Counted from the stretch's first letter, positions 35,158-44,099 are shown. The stretch is DNA of 64,000 nucleotides from an uncultured Ignavibacteriota bacterium (GCA_903900335.1 CAIUMP010000044.1:162686-226685); one strand, 5' to 3'. A program made the numbers and translations. Notes: a model not told the origin generated them from the sequence alone.

Positions 35158-35328
35158 AAAGAGGTCCTGAGTCGTGTGTGTTAATACGCCATTACGAGCC
35201 GTGGCTTTGGCCCGCGGAAGCGATCCGTGGTGAAGGAACGCCCCGCCGAAGGAAAGGTCCTCGAAATCCCAAACCCCGTATTTTTCTCCGTATCGGTTTT
35301 CGAGGGTCGCCCCGTAGCTTTGTATTCA

Positions 35329-35401
35329 GAGTTTAACAAACTCCCCGTGTAGCCCAGACTTTAGGCTGGGGGTCGCAGACTAAAGTCTGCGCTACACGGG
35401 G
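35329..35401 (+). promoter_or_regulatory. Shared 5' region with palindromes, propeller copy 2
   Basis: The same GAGTTTAACAAACTC palindrome (35329-35343) and CCCCGTGTAG...CTACACGGGG nested hairpin as at 18393-18464. The following GGATCATCGGAATACAAAAA and the first codons of the gene are also nearly identical to copy 1. Confidence 0.55.
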
Positions 35402-35431
35402 GATCATCGGAATACAAAAACAACTACGACC

Positions 35432-36469
35432 ATGAAACAGCTACTTTCTCGCCGCCTGGGAGGATTTCTCCTCGCGGCTTCGCTTTCTTCTCTCGCAGCC
35501 GCCCTTGGCGGATGCCAGCAGGATCCGCAATCGGTGAACAACTCGCTGGGCGGGCGACCGTTCGCCGCGAGCACTCCACCCGCACACCCCGCTGTTACGT
35601 ATGGCACATCCTCGACCGCAATCGGAGTGATGGATTCGGACGGCACCCACCAGACAAGCATCCTAACAGTTAGCGGCACCGAGACCGTCGGTACGCCGAC
35701 GTGGTCACCAAGTGGTGGATCGATCGCCTATCAGGATGCCGCCGGCGGAACCTCGTACGTGAACTCCGTCAAAGCAATGGACATTTCCGTGAACGCGAAG
35801 GGAGTGCCTGTTTCCAGCAATGTTCGCAGCATTTATTCTACGCAGAATTCTGATACCGCTTTCATTGTTGATCCCTCATGGTGTTCGGTTTCGACGACCG
35901 CGAAGATCGCCTTCATTCGCAGATTCGGCGGAACTGGATGGGGCAGCCCGAATCTCGGACTCGCGCAGCTGTGCGTCGTTTCGCAGTCCGGCGGCACGCC
36001 GACGGTGCTCGCTTCATACAAGAAGTTGGCGACGCAAGGCAACGGCAATCCGTTAGTCATCAGCCACTATACATGGCCGACGTGGAGTCCGGACGATTCG
36101 AAGATCGCCGTTGTCCGTGAGGACACAATCGGTCACAACACCATCATGATCTATGATGCCTCGACGGGCGCGGCAGTGGATAGCATCGCCGTCGCATCCA
36201 ACATCAACAACCTGGGGTGGTCGCGCACAGGAACGAACGAACTCGTCTTCTCCGGCGCATCCGGCTACATCTACTACTGCACTCCGACAACCGGCTCGAC
36301 ACCTACGACGAATTCCGTCGCAGGTAATTACCCGACTTGGTCACCGAGCAATAGCAGCGTGATGTACGTCAACTCGTCGCTCGCGCTGATGAAGCTGCAA
36401 TCTCATTCTTCATCCACGAGTTCGCTGCAAACCGGATTTGGGGGGTCGGCGTTGAATTGGAAGAGATAG
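35432..36469 (+). CDS. TolB-like beta-propeller lipoprotein, copy 2
   Basis: 345 residues. The signal MKQLLSRRLGGFLLAASLSS with lipobox LGGC and QQDPQSV matches copy 1 almost exactly; the blades are more diverged (TWSPSGGSIAYQD, TWPTWSPDDSKIAVVREDT, LGWSRTGTNELVFSG, YPTWSPSNSSVMYV). Predicted lipid-anchored propeller. It stands directly before a TPR-HTH gene, as copy 1 does, implying duplication of the two-gene module. Confidence 0.82.
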   Translation: MKQLLSRRLGGFLLAASLSSLAAALGGCQQDPQSVNNSLGGRPFAASTPPAHPAVTYGTSSTAIGVMDSDGTHQTSILTVSGTETVGTPTWSPSGGSIAYQDAAGGTSYVNSVKAMDISVNAKGVPVSSNVRSIYSTQNSDTAFIVDPSWCSVSTTAKIAFIRRFGGTGWGSPNLGLAQLCVVSQSGGTPTVLASYKKLATQGNGNPLVISHYTWPTWSPDDSKIAVVREDTIGHNTIMIYDASTGAAVDSIAVASNINNLGWSRTGTNELVFSGASGYIYYCTPTTGSTPTTNSVAGNYPTWSPSNSSVMYVNSSLALMKLQSHSSSTSSLQTGFGGSALNWKR

Positions 36470-36529
36470 TGATTTCGCCCTCCTTCACTACAAAACGGGG
36501 TGGTGGAGGAGCGCTGAGAATTGACATCT

Positions 36530-38296
36530 ATGAAAACAAACGAGATTCCTTTCGTCCCAGCGGAGCTTGCAAGGGCCGAGCAGTTGTCCAACGAAGGCAA
36601 GTACTCTCAGGCCGCGGCGGTCGTGAAAGCAGTGTTTGCACGGCCGGATCGCAATGTCAAACTTTCGAGCGATGGGGAGGCCTTTGGACATATACTGCTT
36701 GGCGTATGTTGTGTTGTGGCATCCGAAACAGCGCAGGCGCTGATGCACTTCAATCTGGCTCACCAGTTGGCGGTAGCAACCGCAAATCTGTCCTTGCAAT
36801 CGCGGGCATTGAGTTCGAGGGCGAAATTGTATGGCATTGTCGGCAACTACGAGGGAATGATTGCCGACGCAGAGCAAGCCTTGTCCTCTGCAAGAATTGC
36901 GAATGATAGAATAATGGAGGCGAGAGCGATAGAGGGTCTCGGATATGCCTCCCGGCTTCTTGGAGAATTGACCAGAGCGTTGGAGTATTACAAACTTGGC
37001 CTCGAGTTAGGAGTTGAAAAACATTATGTTCGGGGCGTTCTTCACCAAGGGCGCGGATACGTCAGTATGCGGCTTGGAGACTACCCACAGGCTCTAGAAC
37101 ATCTTTGGAATGCACTCCTGCTTGCGGAAGAAATGGGATGGAAACCTCTTCAACAAGGCTGTATCGCAGGTTTGGGTTCGGTGTATCACGCTATCGGAGA
37201 CTACACCCGCGCGGTGGAATACAAAACACACGCGCTGGCCCTGATCGAGGAGCTTGGCGATAGGGCAGAAAGCGTGATTTTGCGTACCAATCTTGGCAAT
37301 ACGTACTGCCTGATGGGCGACTATTCTCATGCGCTTCTTCACTATAGACAAGCGCTCGAAGAAAGTCATCAAATCGTTACACCAAGGTCGGTGGGCTACC
37401 TCTTGCACGGCATCGCGGTGGCTGAGTCGAGGTTGGGAAATATTGATGTCGCAGAGCGAGGCCTGTTGGCGGCACTGCAACATCGTCGCACCGTGCTGAA
37501 GTCAAACGATGGGGTCAATGAAACGCTGGTTGAGCTTGGTAAGGTGCTGCTGGCCCAGGGCAAGATTGAAGAAGGCATCAGCCTCCTCAAGGAAGGACTT
37601 AGCTTGTCAGATCAGGTAGGCGACAGAGATTCGGCCTCGTATGCTCACGGGGCCTTAGCGGATGCCTTTGCCAAAACTGGTAGCGTCAGCGAGGAGGTTG
37701 CCCATCTGCGAAGCTACCATATGCTCCGCGAAGCGATCATGGGAGTCAACACCCGGAGGCAGATCGACACCTTCAATATCCGCGTAGCCATTGCAGACAA
37801 AGAGCGCGATGCAAAGCTCGCACGATTGGAGAAAGAGCAAGCCGAAGCCGCCCTTCGCCTCAAAGAACGCGACCTCGCCAACACCGCATCCTCGCTCGCG
37901 GCGCAGACGGAGCTGCTCGGGAATTTCCGGGCGGATTTGCGAAAGATCGTGCTGCGTCCCGACCGCTATGAGCCGGAGGACATCCTCCGCCAGGTAAAGG
38001 CAAAGCTGAAAGAGTTGCCGCGCGAGATGATCGACTTCTCCAAGTTCGAAGGACAGTTCGCTACCGTGCACCCGGAGTTTCGCGCGAAGCTTGAGACGAA
38101 ATATCCGGAGCTTACTCCGCAAGAAGTGAAGATGTGCATGCTCATTCATGTCAATCTTCAGACGGCAGCGATTGCACGATTGATGTGCATCTCGGAGCGC
38201 ACCGTCGAAGACCACCGCGCGAACGTCCGCAAGAAGATGAGTCTGCAGCGATCGGACGATCTCGCGAAGCATCTGCGGGGGATAGATGCGAAGTAG
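36530..38296 (+). CDS. TPR protein with coiled coil and C-terminal LuxR-like HTH, paralog
   Basis: 588 residues from ATG 36530. An in-frame TTG at 36521 has a better-spaced GGAGGAG (9 nt) and may be the real start. TPR units (LGELTRALEYYKLGLELGV, LGDYPQALEHLWNALLLAEE, MGDYSHALLHYRQALEESHQ) lead to the same coiled coil and C-terminal block as the 19567 gene (LTPQEVKMCMLIHVNLQTAA IARLMCISERTVEDHRANVR KKM). In 129 aligned bases of that block (37856-37984 against 21034-21162) I count 8 differences, all synonymous. The TPR part is much more diverged. Confidence 0.8.
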   Translation: MKTNEIPFVPAELARAEQLSNEGKYSQAAAVVKAVFARPDRNVKLSSDGEAFGHILLGVCCVVASETAQALMHFNLAHQLAVATANLSLQSRALSSRAKLYGIVGNYEGMIADAEQALSSARIANDRIMEARAIEGLGYASRLLGELTRALEYYKLGLELGVEKHYVRGVLHQGRGYVSMRLGDYPQALEHLWNALLLAEEMGWKPLQQGCIAGLGSVYHAIGDYTRAVEYKTHALALIEELGDRAESVILRTNLGNTYCLMGDYSHALLHYRQALEESHQIVTPRSVGYLLHGIAVAESRLGNIDVAERGLLAALQHRRTVLKSNDGVNETLVELGKVLLAQGKIEEGISLLKEGLSLSDQVGDRDSASYAHGALADAFAKTGSVSEEVAHLRSYHMLREAIMGVNTRRQIDTFNIRVAIADKERDAKLARLEKEQAEAALRLKERDLANTASSLAAQTELLGNFRADLRKIVLRPDRYEPEDILRQVKAKLKELPREMIDFSKFEGQFATVHPEFRAKLETKYPELTPQEVKMCMLIHVNLQTAAIARLMCISERTVEDHRANVRKKMSLQRSDDLAKHLRGIDAK

Positions 38297-38323
38297 AATG
38301 TGGTTGATGGTGGAAAATAAGAC

Positions 38324-38403
38324 TGTCATTCCCGCGAATGCGGGAATCCGGACCGTTATTGTACGATAGACCAGACCTGGATTCCCGCGTTCGCGGGAAT
38401 GAC
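38324..38403. repeat. GTCATTCCCGCG inverted repeat pair
   Basis: GTCATTCCCGCGAATGCGGG AATCC (38324-38348) and GGATTCCCGCGTTCGCGGGA ATGAC (38379-38403) are each palindromic and face each other over a 30-bp spacer. This is a REPIN-like layout of a repeat type (ATTCCCGCG...CGCGGGAAT) seen in many bacterial genomes. Confidence 0.8.
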
Positions 38404-38421
38404 ATGCACCTAACAGCGAGA

Positions 38422-38844
38422 TTATTCTCGCTCAACGGCATATCGTACCGCCGCTTCAAGTACTTCGATGTTGATGTCTTTGACCTTCTTAAACTTAATG
38501 CAATACCCGGTCACGTTTGCTTTGCCGATCGTCTTTCCATACGCGTTGGCTAAGTAGGTCTTATCATCGAGGCCCATGATATAGACGGAGATTCCGGTAG
38601 TGTTGGCACTGAGACCAATTTGATAGAACTCTCTCGTCGTCCCATCGGCGTATTTCATGGACTGAGATCCATATCCGATATTAGGATTCGACACAACTTT
38701 GCCCTCGCTGTTCTTGCCATCCAAGAACCATAGCTTACACGCCGGCATCATTTCCTGAATGATGCTGTGCAGCTGTTGCATGTCGCTCCGCTTTGCTTCA
38801 GGTTGACTTGCAATGTACTCCTTGATTTGCCTTTCTACGTTCAT
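38422..38844 (-). CDS. DUF1801 domain protein
   Basis: 140 residues from ATG 38844 (a TTG at 38865 overlaps the upstream stop). IKEYIASQPEAKRSDMQQLH SIIQEMMP opens the DUF1801/YdhG-like fold, followed by GYGSQSMKYADGTTREFYQI GLSANTTGISVYIMG. Small cytoplasmic protein of unknown biochemistry. It follows the PhnB-like gene by 17 bp, so likely co-transcribed. Confidence 0.82.
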   Translation of the reverse strand: MNVERQIKEYIASQPEAKRSDMQQLHSIIQEMMPACKLWFLDGKNSEGKVVSNPNIGYGSQSMKYADGTTREFYQIGLSANTTGISVYIMGLDDKTYLANAYGKTIGKANVTGYCIKFKKVKDINIEVLEAAVRYAVERE

Positions 38845-38861
38845 GGTAAATGTCGTCGTTA

Positions 38862-39281
38862 TCAATTTGGATCAAACTCTACGATCCATTCAATGCCATA
38901 TTTGTCTCTAAAACATCCGAAGTATGACCCCCAAGGGCTGTCTCCGATGGGGCCTTCAATTTGACCGCCGGCTGAAAGTCCGTAAAATACTTTGTCCGCT
39001 TCTTCTCTGCTTTCAGTGCTAATGGAGATTTTTGATCGGTTCTCGTTTTCATTCGTTCGTCCCATACTCTCCGGTACGTCATTGGCTATCAAGACATTTG
39101 CACCGATACGCAACTCGATGTGCATTATCTTATTCTCTTCTTTTGCTTCGACGGGGAAATCAGGTCCTAAGTCCTTGAATCGAATGATCTTCGCGAACTC
39201 CCCGCCGAATACGGATCTGTAAAATGTGAATGCCTCTTCGGCATTCCCGTTGAAGTTAATGTGAGGATTGATTGCCGCCAT
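38862..39281 (-). CDS. PhnB-like VOC-family protein
   Basis: 139 residues: INPHINFNGNAEEAFTFYRS VFGGEF, NKIMHIELRIGANVLIAND, SKISISTESREEADKVFYGL and SPWGSYFGCFRDKYGIEWIV, the PhnB/glyoxalase-like pattern with the metal-site Glu near the C-terminus. Function not assignable beyond the fold. Confidence 0.88.
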   Translation of the reverse strand: MAAINPHINFNGNAEEAFTFYRSVFGGEFAKIIRFKDLGPDFPVEAKEENKIMHIELRIGANVLIANDVPESMGRTNENENRSKISISTESREEADKVFYGLSAGGQIEGPIGDSPWGSYFGCFRDKYGIEWIVEFDPN

Positions 39282-39389
39282 GGTGCTTACTTTGTAAAGT
39301 GACTTTCACTACAAAGATACGGACTTCCAACGTCGAGAGGCAAGGTGTGGAAGTGCCAGTTTAGCGGGTTGATCGCGTCAATCCGCGCC

Positions 39390-39417
39390 CAAGTCGAGCG
39401 GGGACGCTCGACTTGGG
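39390..39417. repeat. GTCGAGCG short palindrome
   Basis: CCAAGTCGAGCG GGGA CGCTCGACTTGG forms a perfect hairpin. A related copy (AGTCGAGCGAGGACACTCGA) is at 45911. Confidence 0.6.
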
Positions 39418-39442
39418 CGCTTCATCTGATGATCCACAATGC

Positions 39443-40501
39443 TTACAGCCTCACCGCGATGAGATTCCCCGACTCGTACTTCTGCATTGCAAAACGGAAG
39501 AAGGTGATAGCAATTGTGAGGCTCACCACTGCGGCAACCGCCAACCCCCCAAGCCCCGTCCATTCGAATCGCGTGACGAGATCGTGTGGGATCGTCGCCG
39601 TGAAGAAAGCGGGGATGATGAAGATCATCACCACGCGGATTCCTCCGGTGAAGATATTCTGCGGATAGAACGAGAAGCCGAGCAGCAGCTCGAAAATATC
39701 ACGCGCCGCATCCTCGATGTTCGCCACATAAAAAGCAAGGCTCTGCGTAATGACAATGAAGCTGAACATTACACATGATGCCAGCACCGATGTGCCGAAA
39801 AAGAGCACTGTCGTTTCTAGCGTCACTGGAGTGAACGCAAAAAACATGACCAGCCCAAAGATGAGATCGCCGATGGCATCAATGCGCGTTTTTGAAACCG
39901 AGACATGCCAGAGCAAATCGACGGGGAATGCAAGATAGTAATCAAGCTCTCCCTGCCGAATCGTTCGGGCGAGATCCGTCGCGCCTTTCGCGAAGACGAA
40001 GACGATGCCGAAGGTGAACGTGGTGATCGCCGTGAGCAGCGCCGTGTCTGTCCATCCCCAGCCGTTGACATTCTTGAAGCTCTGGAAAAAAATATACCAC
40101 AGCACCGTGAATGCCGCATCGTTGACGATCATGCCGACGACCTGCATCAGGAAGCTCGTGCGGTACTCCATCGCCGAGAGAATGTTCGAGCGGGTGAAGT
40201 AGAGGGTGAGCTTCATACGGGAGAAGAGATGCCGTAGCAGTCCTGCCTCTCCCCCAACCCCCTCTCCCGCTGGGAGAGGGGGCTTTGGTGCGACACTTCT
40301 TTCTCCCCCATCTCCCGGCGGGACAAGTGACTCCGATGCGACAGCTCTCGCTCCCCCGTCTCCCAGCGGGAGAAGGGGGCCGGGGGGAAGCGGCAGACCC
40401 ATTCGCGAGGTGTCGGGAGCTGCCTCTCCCCCCAGCCCCCCTCTCCCGTTGGGAGAGGGGGGCTTTGGATTCTGCTTTTTATCCTCCGTTGAGTTCCACA
40501 T
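39443..40501 (-). CDS. ABC-2 family exporter permease (second permease)
   Basis: 352 codons if started at ATG 40501, which overlaps the previous stop and has AAGGAG 6 nt upstream. Alternatively ATG 40216 gives a 257-residue protein beginning MKLTLYFTRSNILSAMEYR, the normal family start. The region between the two starts is made of CTCTCCC palindromic repeats but stays in frame. The body has six hydrophobic segments (FLMQVVGMIVNDAAFTVLWY, LISFGLVMFFAF-like and others) typical of the ABC2_membrane_6/COG3694 type. It pairs with the permease at 40479-41282 and the ATPase at 44100-45122. Confidence 0.83.
   Translation of the reverse strand: MWNSTEDKKQNPKPPSPNGRGGLGGEAAPDTSRMGLPLPPGPLLPLGDGGARAVASESLVPPGDGGERSVAPKPPLPAGEGVGGEAGLLRHLFSRMKLTLYFTRSNILSAMEYRTSFLMQVVGMIVNDAAFTVLWYIFFQSFKNVNGWGWTDTALLTAITTFTFGIVFVFAKGATDLARTIRQGELDYYLAFPVDLLWHVSVSKTRIDAIGDLIFGLVMFFAFTPVTLETTVLFFGTSVLASCVMFSFIVITQSLAFYVANIEDAARDIFELLLGFSFYPQNIFTGGIRVVMIFIIPAFFTATIPHDLVTRFEWTGLGGLAVAAVVSLTIAITFFRFAMQKYESGNLIAVRL
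40244..40467. repeat. CTCTCCC palindromic repeat cluster at the permease 5' end
   Basis: Four units of the miaB-type repeat (for example CCCTCTCCCGCTGGGAGAGG at 40260 and CCCTCTCCCGTTGGGAGAGG at 40439), with more diverged copies at 40301-40325 and 40350-40388. They lie between the ATG at 40501 and the ATG at 40216 of the same frame. Confidence 0.82.
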
Positions 40502-41282
40502 TCCTTACTCCTTTCCGAAATAACATGATTGCAATTGCCGACGCAATAGCGATCCACACGCATTGCGTGAGAAGATACTGCTCGAAGAGCTTCTCATCGA
40601 ACTGCACGAGAAGCCGTGACGCGCTGTAATACATCGCCGCGAACGGCAGCCGCTCCCCGACTGCTCGCAGACCCGCCGGGAAGAGCGTCAACGGGAGTAT
40701 CAGGCCGCCGAAGATGAGCTGGCCCTTGAAGTAAATCCACTGAAACGCGGATGTATCCTCAACCCAGAACGCGAGCATCCCGATGGAGAAGTTGAAGAGG
40801 AAATCGAGGATGTAGCTCATTGCGAGCAATACGATTGCCGCGAGCACCGACGCAATCGTTAGATGCAACGGCCCAACGAAGACGAACGCCGCGAGACTTG
40901 CGGTTGCAACATTCACGAGCAAATTCGGTCCTGTCCTTCCCGCGTAGGACGCGAAGTGGAACAGCTGATAGGAGTATGGACGGTTGATCGAATATGCGAG
41001 CGCGCCCGACTTCACTTCCTCATCTATCAACGACGACACCGACGGCCACGCAGACTGCCGAAACAACTGCGTGAGCGCGAGCATCCAGACGACGCCCGCG
41101 ACATCTATGCCGTTGATCATCGTCGCGCCAACAGAGTGATACGTTGCGCGATAGAGCGTGGCGAAAATCCAGATACGGAAGACCACGACCATCGCGCGGC
41201 CGATCAAATTAGACGAATGGTGAAACCTCTCGGTGACGCTTATTTTCGCCACCGAGAGGTATTTTCTGACTCTGTTTTCCAT
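40479..41282 (-). CDS. ABC-2 family exporter permease (first permease)
   Basis: 267 residues, six hydrophobic segments. IRMVVVFRIWIFATLYRATY-type region, MLALTQLFRQSAWPSVSSLI DEEVKSGALAYSINRPYSYQ LFHFA and PLTLFPAGLRAVGERLPFAA MYYSASRLLV fit the COG4587-type permease that normally sits beside a COG4586 ATPase. Exported substrate unknown. Its ATPase is 2.8 kb upstream on the same strand with three unrelated genes in between. Confidence 0.83.
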   Translation of the reverse strand: MENRVRKYLSVAKISVTERFHHSSNLIGRAMVVVFRIWIFATLYRATYHSVGATMINGIDVAGVVWMLALTQLFRQSAWPSVSSLIDEEVKSGALAYSINRPYSYQLFHFASYAGRTGPNLLVNVATASLAAFVFVGPLHLTIASVLAAIVLLAMSYILDFLFNFSIGMLAFWVEDTSAFQWIYFKGQLIFGGLILPLTLFPAGLRAVGERLPFAAMYYSASRLLVQFDEKLFEQYLLTQCVWIAIASAIAIMLFRKGVRNVELNGG

Positions 41283-41294
41283 TTCACGAAAGCC

Positions 41295-41339
41295 CTGAGA
41301 ACTTCTGTTCTCAGATGAAGTCCCCGATTAGATTCGGGG
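41295..41339. other. Two small hairpins upstream of the permease genes
   Basis: CTGAGAACTTCTGTTCTCAG (41295-41314) and CCCCGATTAGATTCGGGG (41322-41339). They sit at the junction of the permease genes and the inserted cassette; they may be attenuators, repeats or junction remnants. Confidence 0.4.
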
Positions 41340-41363
41340 CTGATATATAAGTCCCGTCCATCG

Positions 41364-41600
41364 TTATTGGTTTCGATCGCTCCTACGCCATGCACCCTCA
41401 ATAAGTAAAATTAAGGGGTTTACTTCGAGAGCCACCGCGATGCGTTCAATGGTCTCGACCGTAATGTTGACATCCCCTTTTTCCAGTTGAGTAATGTAGG
41501 AACGAGGCAAATCAGTAAGTTCTGCGACATCTTTTTGTCTCATACCTCGGGCCAATCGAATTGCTCTTACATTCCCTGCAACATTCTCACGCAATGCCAT
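41364..41600 (-). CDS. XRE-family HTH regulator
   Basis: 78 residues. NVRAIRLARGMRQKDVAELT DLPRSYITQLEKGDVNITVE TIERIAVALEVNPLILL is a complete HTH_3 domain with little else. It is divergent from the exported protein/protease pair at 41737-44037 and is a plausible repressor of it. The 136-bp intergenic region contains GTATATTCG and TAATTAG sequences. Confidence 0.9.
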   Translation of the reverse strand: MALRENVAGNVRAIRLARGMRQKDVAELTDLPRSYITQLEKGDVNITVETIERIAVALEVNPLILLIEGAWRRSDRNQ

Positions 41601-41736
41601 TTTTGCATCAATTTGGCTTGCTCAACGCCGAGCACTAAAACCAATTTCATATAACAGCCCCCTGATTGTGGTATATTCGTATTCGCGATGGGGATAATTA
41701 GCCCTAATCGCTTCTTAAAATAGGAGAAATTATCAC

Positions 41737-42735
41737 ATGAGAAAACGTACTGAATTATCATCGTTTGTGATTGTCCTCATCTTTATGACTTTCACTAAAG
41801 GAACGGCGATTGCACAATCATACGGAGGACCATCAGACTTCCATGGGCCAGTAAAACTCGCCATCCCACTCCCCGTCAATTACCCGCCGGTACGAACTGA
41901 TATGCCACTCGATGTGCTCAAAGGATACATCTATTTTGATAGCATGATGCACATCAATGTGCATCAGTGGCAGATCGACTCGATGGTGAACACGATGTAT
42001 GACTCGGACACCCTACGAACAATTCTAAAGTACGCTTATGAGATGATCGACTACGATCCGGTCGCTTTTTTCCAATACCTTTACGACAGCCCGAGGACAG
42101 GTGTCTACCGCAAACGGGCACCACGGGGAGTATTATTGAGTATTCTGGATAGAATAGCAAAAGTAATACCCGATAGCGGCCAATTGTTTGCTTCACTTAC
42201 GCATGTCGATGCGATTCTTCAGGTTGCCGTATTCGATACTAGCTCCGTTCCCGATTGGACAGTATCGGGTTCTTCCGAAAGATGTAATGGAGTGATGAGC
42301 TGGGTTCATGATGTCATTAAGGGACAGAACCTTATAGGATGTGTCGATACTGGTCAACTGCGAACAAAGCACTCAAAAGCGAGCCCTCAGAGTGGCGTCC
42401 CTTCTTGTATTGCGTTCCAGTATTGGGATCATTGGCTAAGCAACATCCAGATTCCAATCGGAGTAACAGCCGAGCGCCGCAACCCGTGGTTCACTCCTGG
42501 CAATGAGTACATTGTGTTTCTATCGTTCACGGCACTAGGAGCGGATTCCGCTAACGACTATGCAACACTTGGTCCGGGATTGGCTACTTCCTCTGTGATG
42601 GGGGCATATCCCATCCAAAGCGGGATCGTCTATGATCCAAACGATGATTTTGGATTTGGCACGGGTCTTACCGTCGATGCCTTCAAGGCCAAACTTCGGC
42701 AGAAAATCGCTTCAATCACCTCTTATCATCCCTAA
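41737..42735 (+). CDS. Exported protein of unknown function
   Basis: 332 residues from ATG 41737, with TAGGAG upstream. The signal peptide ends KGTAIAQS. The mature region holds IAIPLPVNYPPVRTDMPLDV-type sequence, an alpha-helical middle (MYDSDTLRTILKYAYEMIDY) and two or three Cys. It has no recognised domain and no sorting tail. It ends 3 bp before the metzincin-like gene; the two form one unit. Base composition looks more AT-rich than the flanking ABC genes. Confidence 0.75.
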   Translation: MRKRTELSSFVIVLIFMTFTKGTAIAQSYGGPSDFHGPVKLAIPLPVNYPPVRTDMPLDVLKGYIYFDSMMHINVHQWQIDSMVNTMYDSDTLRTILKYAYEMIDYDPVAFFQYLYDSPRTGVYRKRAPRGVLLSILDRIAKVIPDSGQLFASLTHVDAILQVAVFDTSSVPDWTVSGSSERCNGVMSWVHDVIKGQNLIGCVDTGQLRTKHSKASPQSGVPSCIAFQYWDHWLSNIQIPIGVTAERRNPWFTPGNEYIVFLSFTALGADSANDYATLGPGLATSSVMGAYPIQSGIVYDPNDDFGFGTGLTVDAFKAKLRQKIASITSYHP

Positions 42736-42738
42736 GCC

Positions 42739-44037
42739 ATGCGGACAAAAACAATTATTCTGATTGCTGTTTTGGTCGCTGCATGCGCTTATGCTGCCAA
42801 TGCCCAGAACCCCTGTTCGTGCAAGACATTTCCATATTGGTACTGCAAGAAAGGACTGGCACCATCGGATAGCAGCCGGACTACGTGGTGTACCGCTAAC
42901 CCATCGACCGACGGGCCGGGAGCTGGTTACTCCTTGGTTAAAGCGGCTACTCCGTATGGCTGTATTGAGATTGGGAATATTCAATCAGGCGCAGTCGTAG
43001 TAGGAGGCGTTGATTCCCTAACATCTACTCGACCGGGATTAATCGTTTCTCCATCCGCCGACTTCAATTCCATAGGAGACCTATTTACTCCTGACTATCC
43101 GGGTGCCCCGAATAATATGCTCGAGGATCAATGGAGAGGGGATAACGGAGTGATAAAGAGCTGTCTGCCGAATGCAACATTCGACAACTCCTGCTGTATT
43201 GACGTCCTTTTTCGGAGTGACCCGAGTTGGTGGCAAAATGAAATGAAGAACCCTAATTTTGATCTTAAGACCGGAGCACTTGGTGAAGTAACATTGCCAT
43301 GGGATAGCAGTAACTGCCAAATTCACTGTGACAACAACGACTTATACAAACGATTCATCAATATCAACACCACACCGCAATTCTTCAGCGATGAAAAACC
43401 GGGGGTGATACCAACAGAACTGGCGCGGGACTATGTCAATTTCACCTTTCGTCCTGCTGTCTCACATGGCAATATTGGCGTTGGGCAATGGGATAGCGTA
43501 GCCGACACGGTGTACGTCAATAAGGCGTATGATTTTTCCTCTGTAGTCCTTCATGAGATGCTCCATTGGAGTGGACTGCCGGATCGCGGCGACAAATGCA
43601 AGAATACGAACGCTCCTTGCGGGAGCGATTCCAAATCGATCATGTCACCCCTCGACGCTGGCTTGCAGCGCTGGCACTTAGATGAGGACGATTGCTGCTG
43701 GCTTACCAAGCTTTATAACCCCGGGAGTATCCCACCTTGTGCGGGTGGCGTTAATGAGGGTAGTGGAATTGCAACCCTTTCGCTTCTTCCCGCACACCCT
43801 AACCCTACGAACGGTGAAACAACAATCGGTTTTTCTACGGATCGGAGTTTGGAATTTGATCTCGATGTGTATGACGTCTTAGGACGAACAGTCTTTACGG
43901 TTGCTCGTGGTCAAGTCGCAGCACCAGGTCAGCATGAGTTCACTATTCCGGCAGGTGCGCTTCCATCTGGCAAATACATCTATTGCTTGCACACGGGCGA
44001 TAAGGTTCTTTCGAAGGTGTTGACGGTAGTGAAGTAA
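42739..44037 (+). CDS. Metzincin-like metalloprotease with T9SS-type sorting domain
   Basis: 432 residues. The signal peptide is MRTKTIILIAVLVAACAYAA NAQ. The zinc motif VVLHEMLHWSGLPDRGD gives HExxHxxGxxD, i.e. Asp in the place of the usual third His, followed ~30 residues later by SIMSP as a candidate Met-turn. Many cysteines suggest disulfides. The last ~80 residues (LLPAHPNPTNGETTIGFS ... YDVLGRTVFTVARG ... LPSGKYIYCLH) are a type IX sorting domain. Predicted secreted protease; target unknown. It is paired with the exported protein just upstream, and a terminator follows. Confidence 0.82.
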   Translation: MRTKTIILIAVLVAACAYAANAQNPCSCKTFPYWYCKKGLAPSDSSRTTWCTANPSTDGPGAGYSLVKAATPYGCIEIGNIQSGAVVVGGVDSLTSTRPGLIVSPSADFNSIGDLFTPDYPGAPNNMLEDQWRGDNGVIKSCLPNATFDNSCCIDVLFRSDPSWWQNEMKNPNFDLKTGALGEVTLPWDSSNCQIHCDNNDLYKRFININTTPQFFSDEKPGVIPTELARDYVNFTFRPAVSHGNIGVGQWDSVADTVYVNKAYDFSSVVLHEMLHWSGLPDRGDKCKNTNAPCGSDSKSIMSPLDAGLQRWHLDEDDCCWLTKLYNPGSIPPCAGGVNEGSGIATLSLLPAHPNPTNGETTIGFSTDRSLEFDLDVYDVLGRTVFTVARGQVAAPGQHEFTIPAGALPSGKYIYCLHTGDKVLSKVLTVVK

Positions 44038-44059
44038 TCTCTTCTTCACTGCTCAAAGA

Positions 44060-44092
44060 AGCGGGGTGAATTCGTTCACTCCGCTTTTTTTT
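44060..44092 (+). terminator. Rho-independent terminator after the protease gene
   Basis: AGCGGGGTGAA TTCG TTCACTCCGCT followed by a run of T. Confidence 0.92.
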
Positions 44093-44099
44093 GTAAGCA

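Larger units (their letters stand above)
34914..35431. other. Intergenic region, 518 bp
   Basis: No supported gene. It holds a GNRA-loop hairpin (35112-35157) and the palindromic 5' region of the second propeller gene (35329-35401). Short open stretches on the minus strand lack a start codon. Confidence 0.5.
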
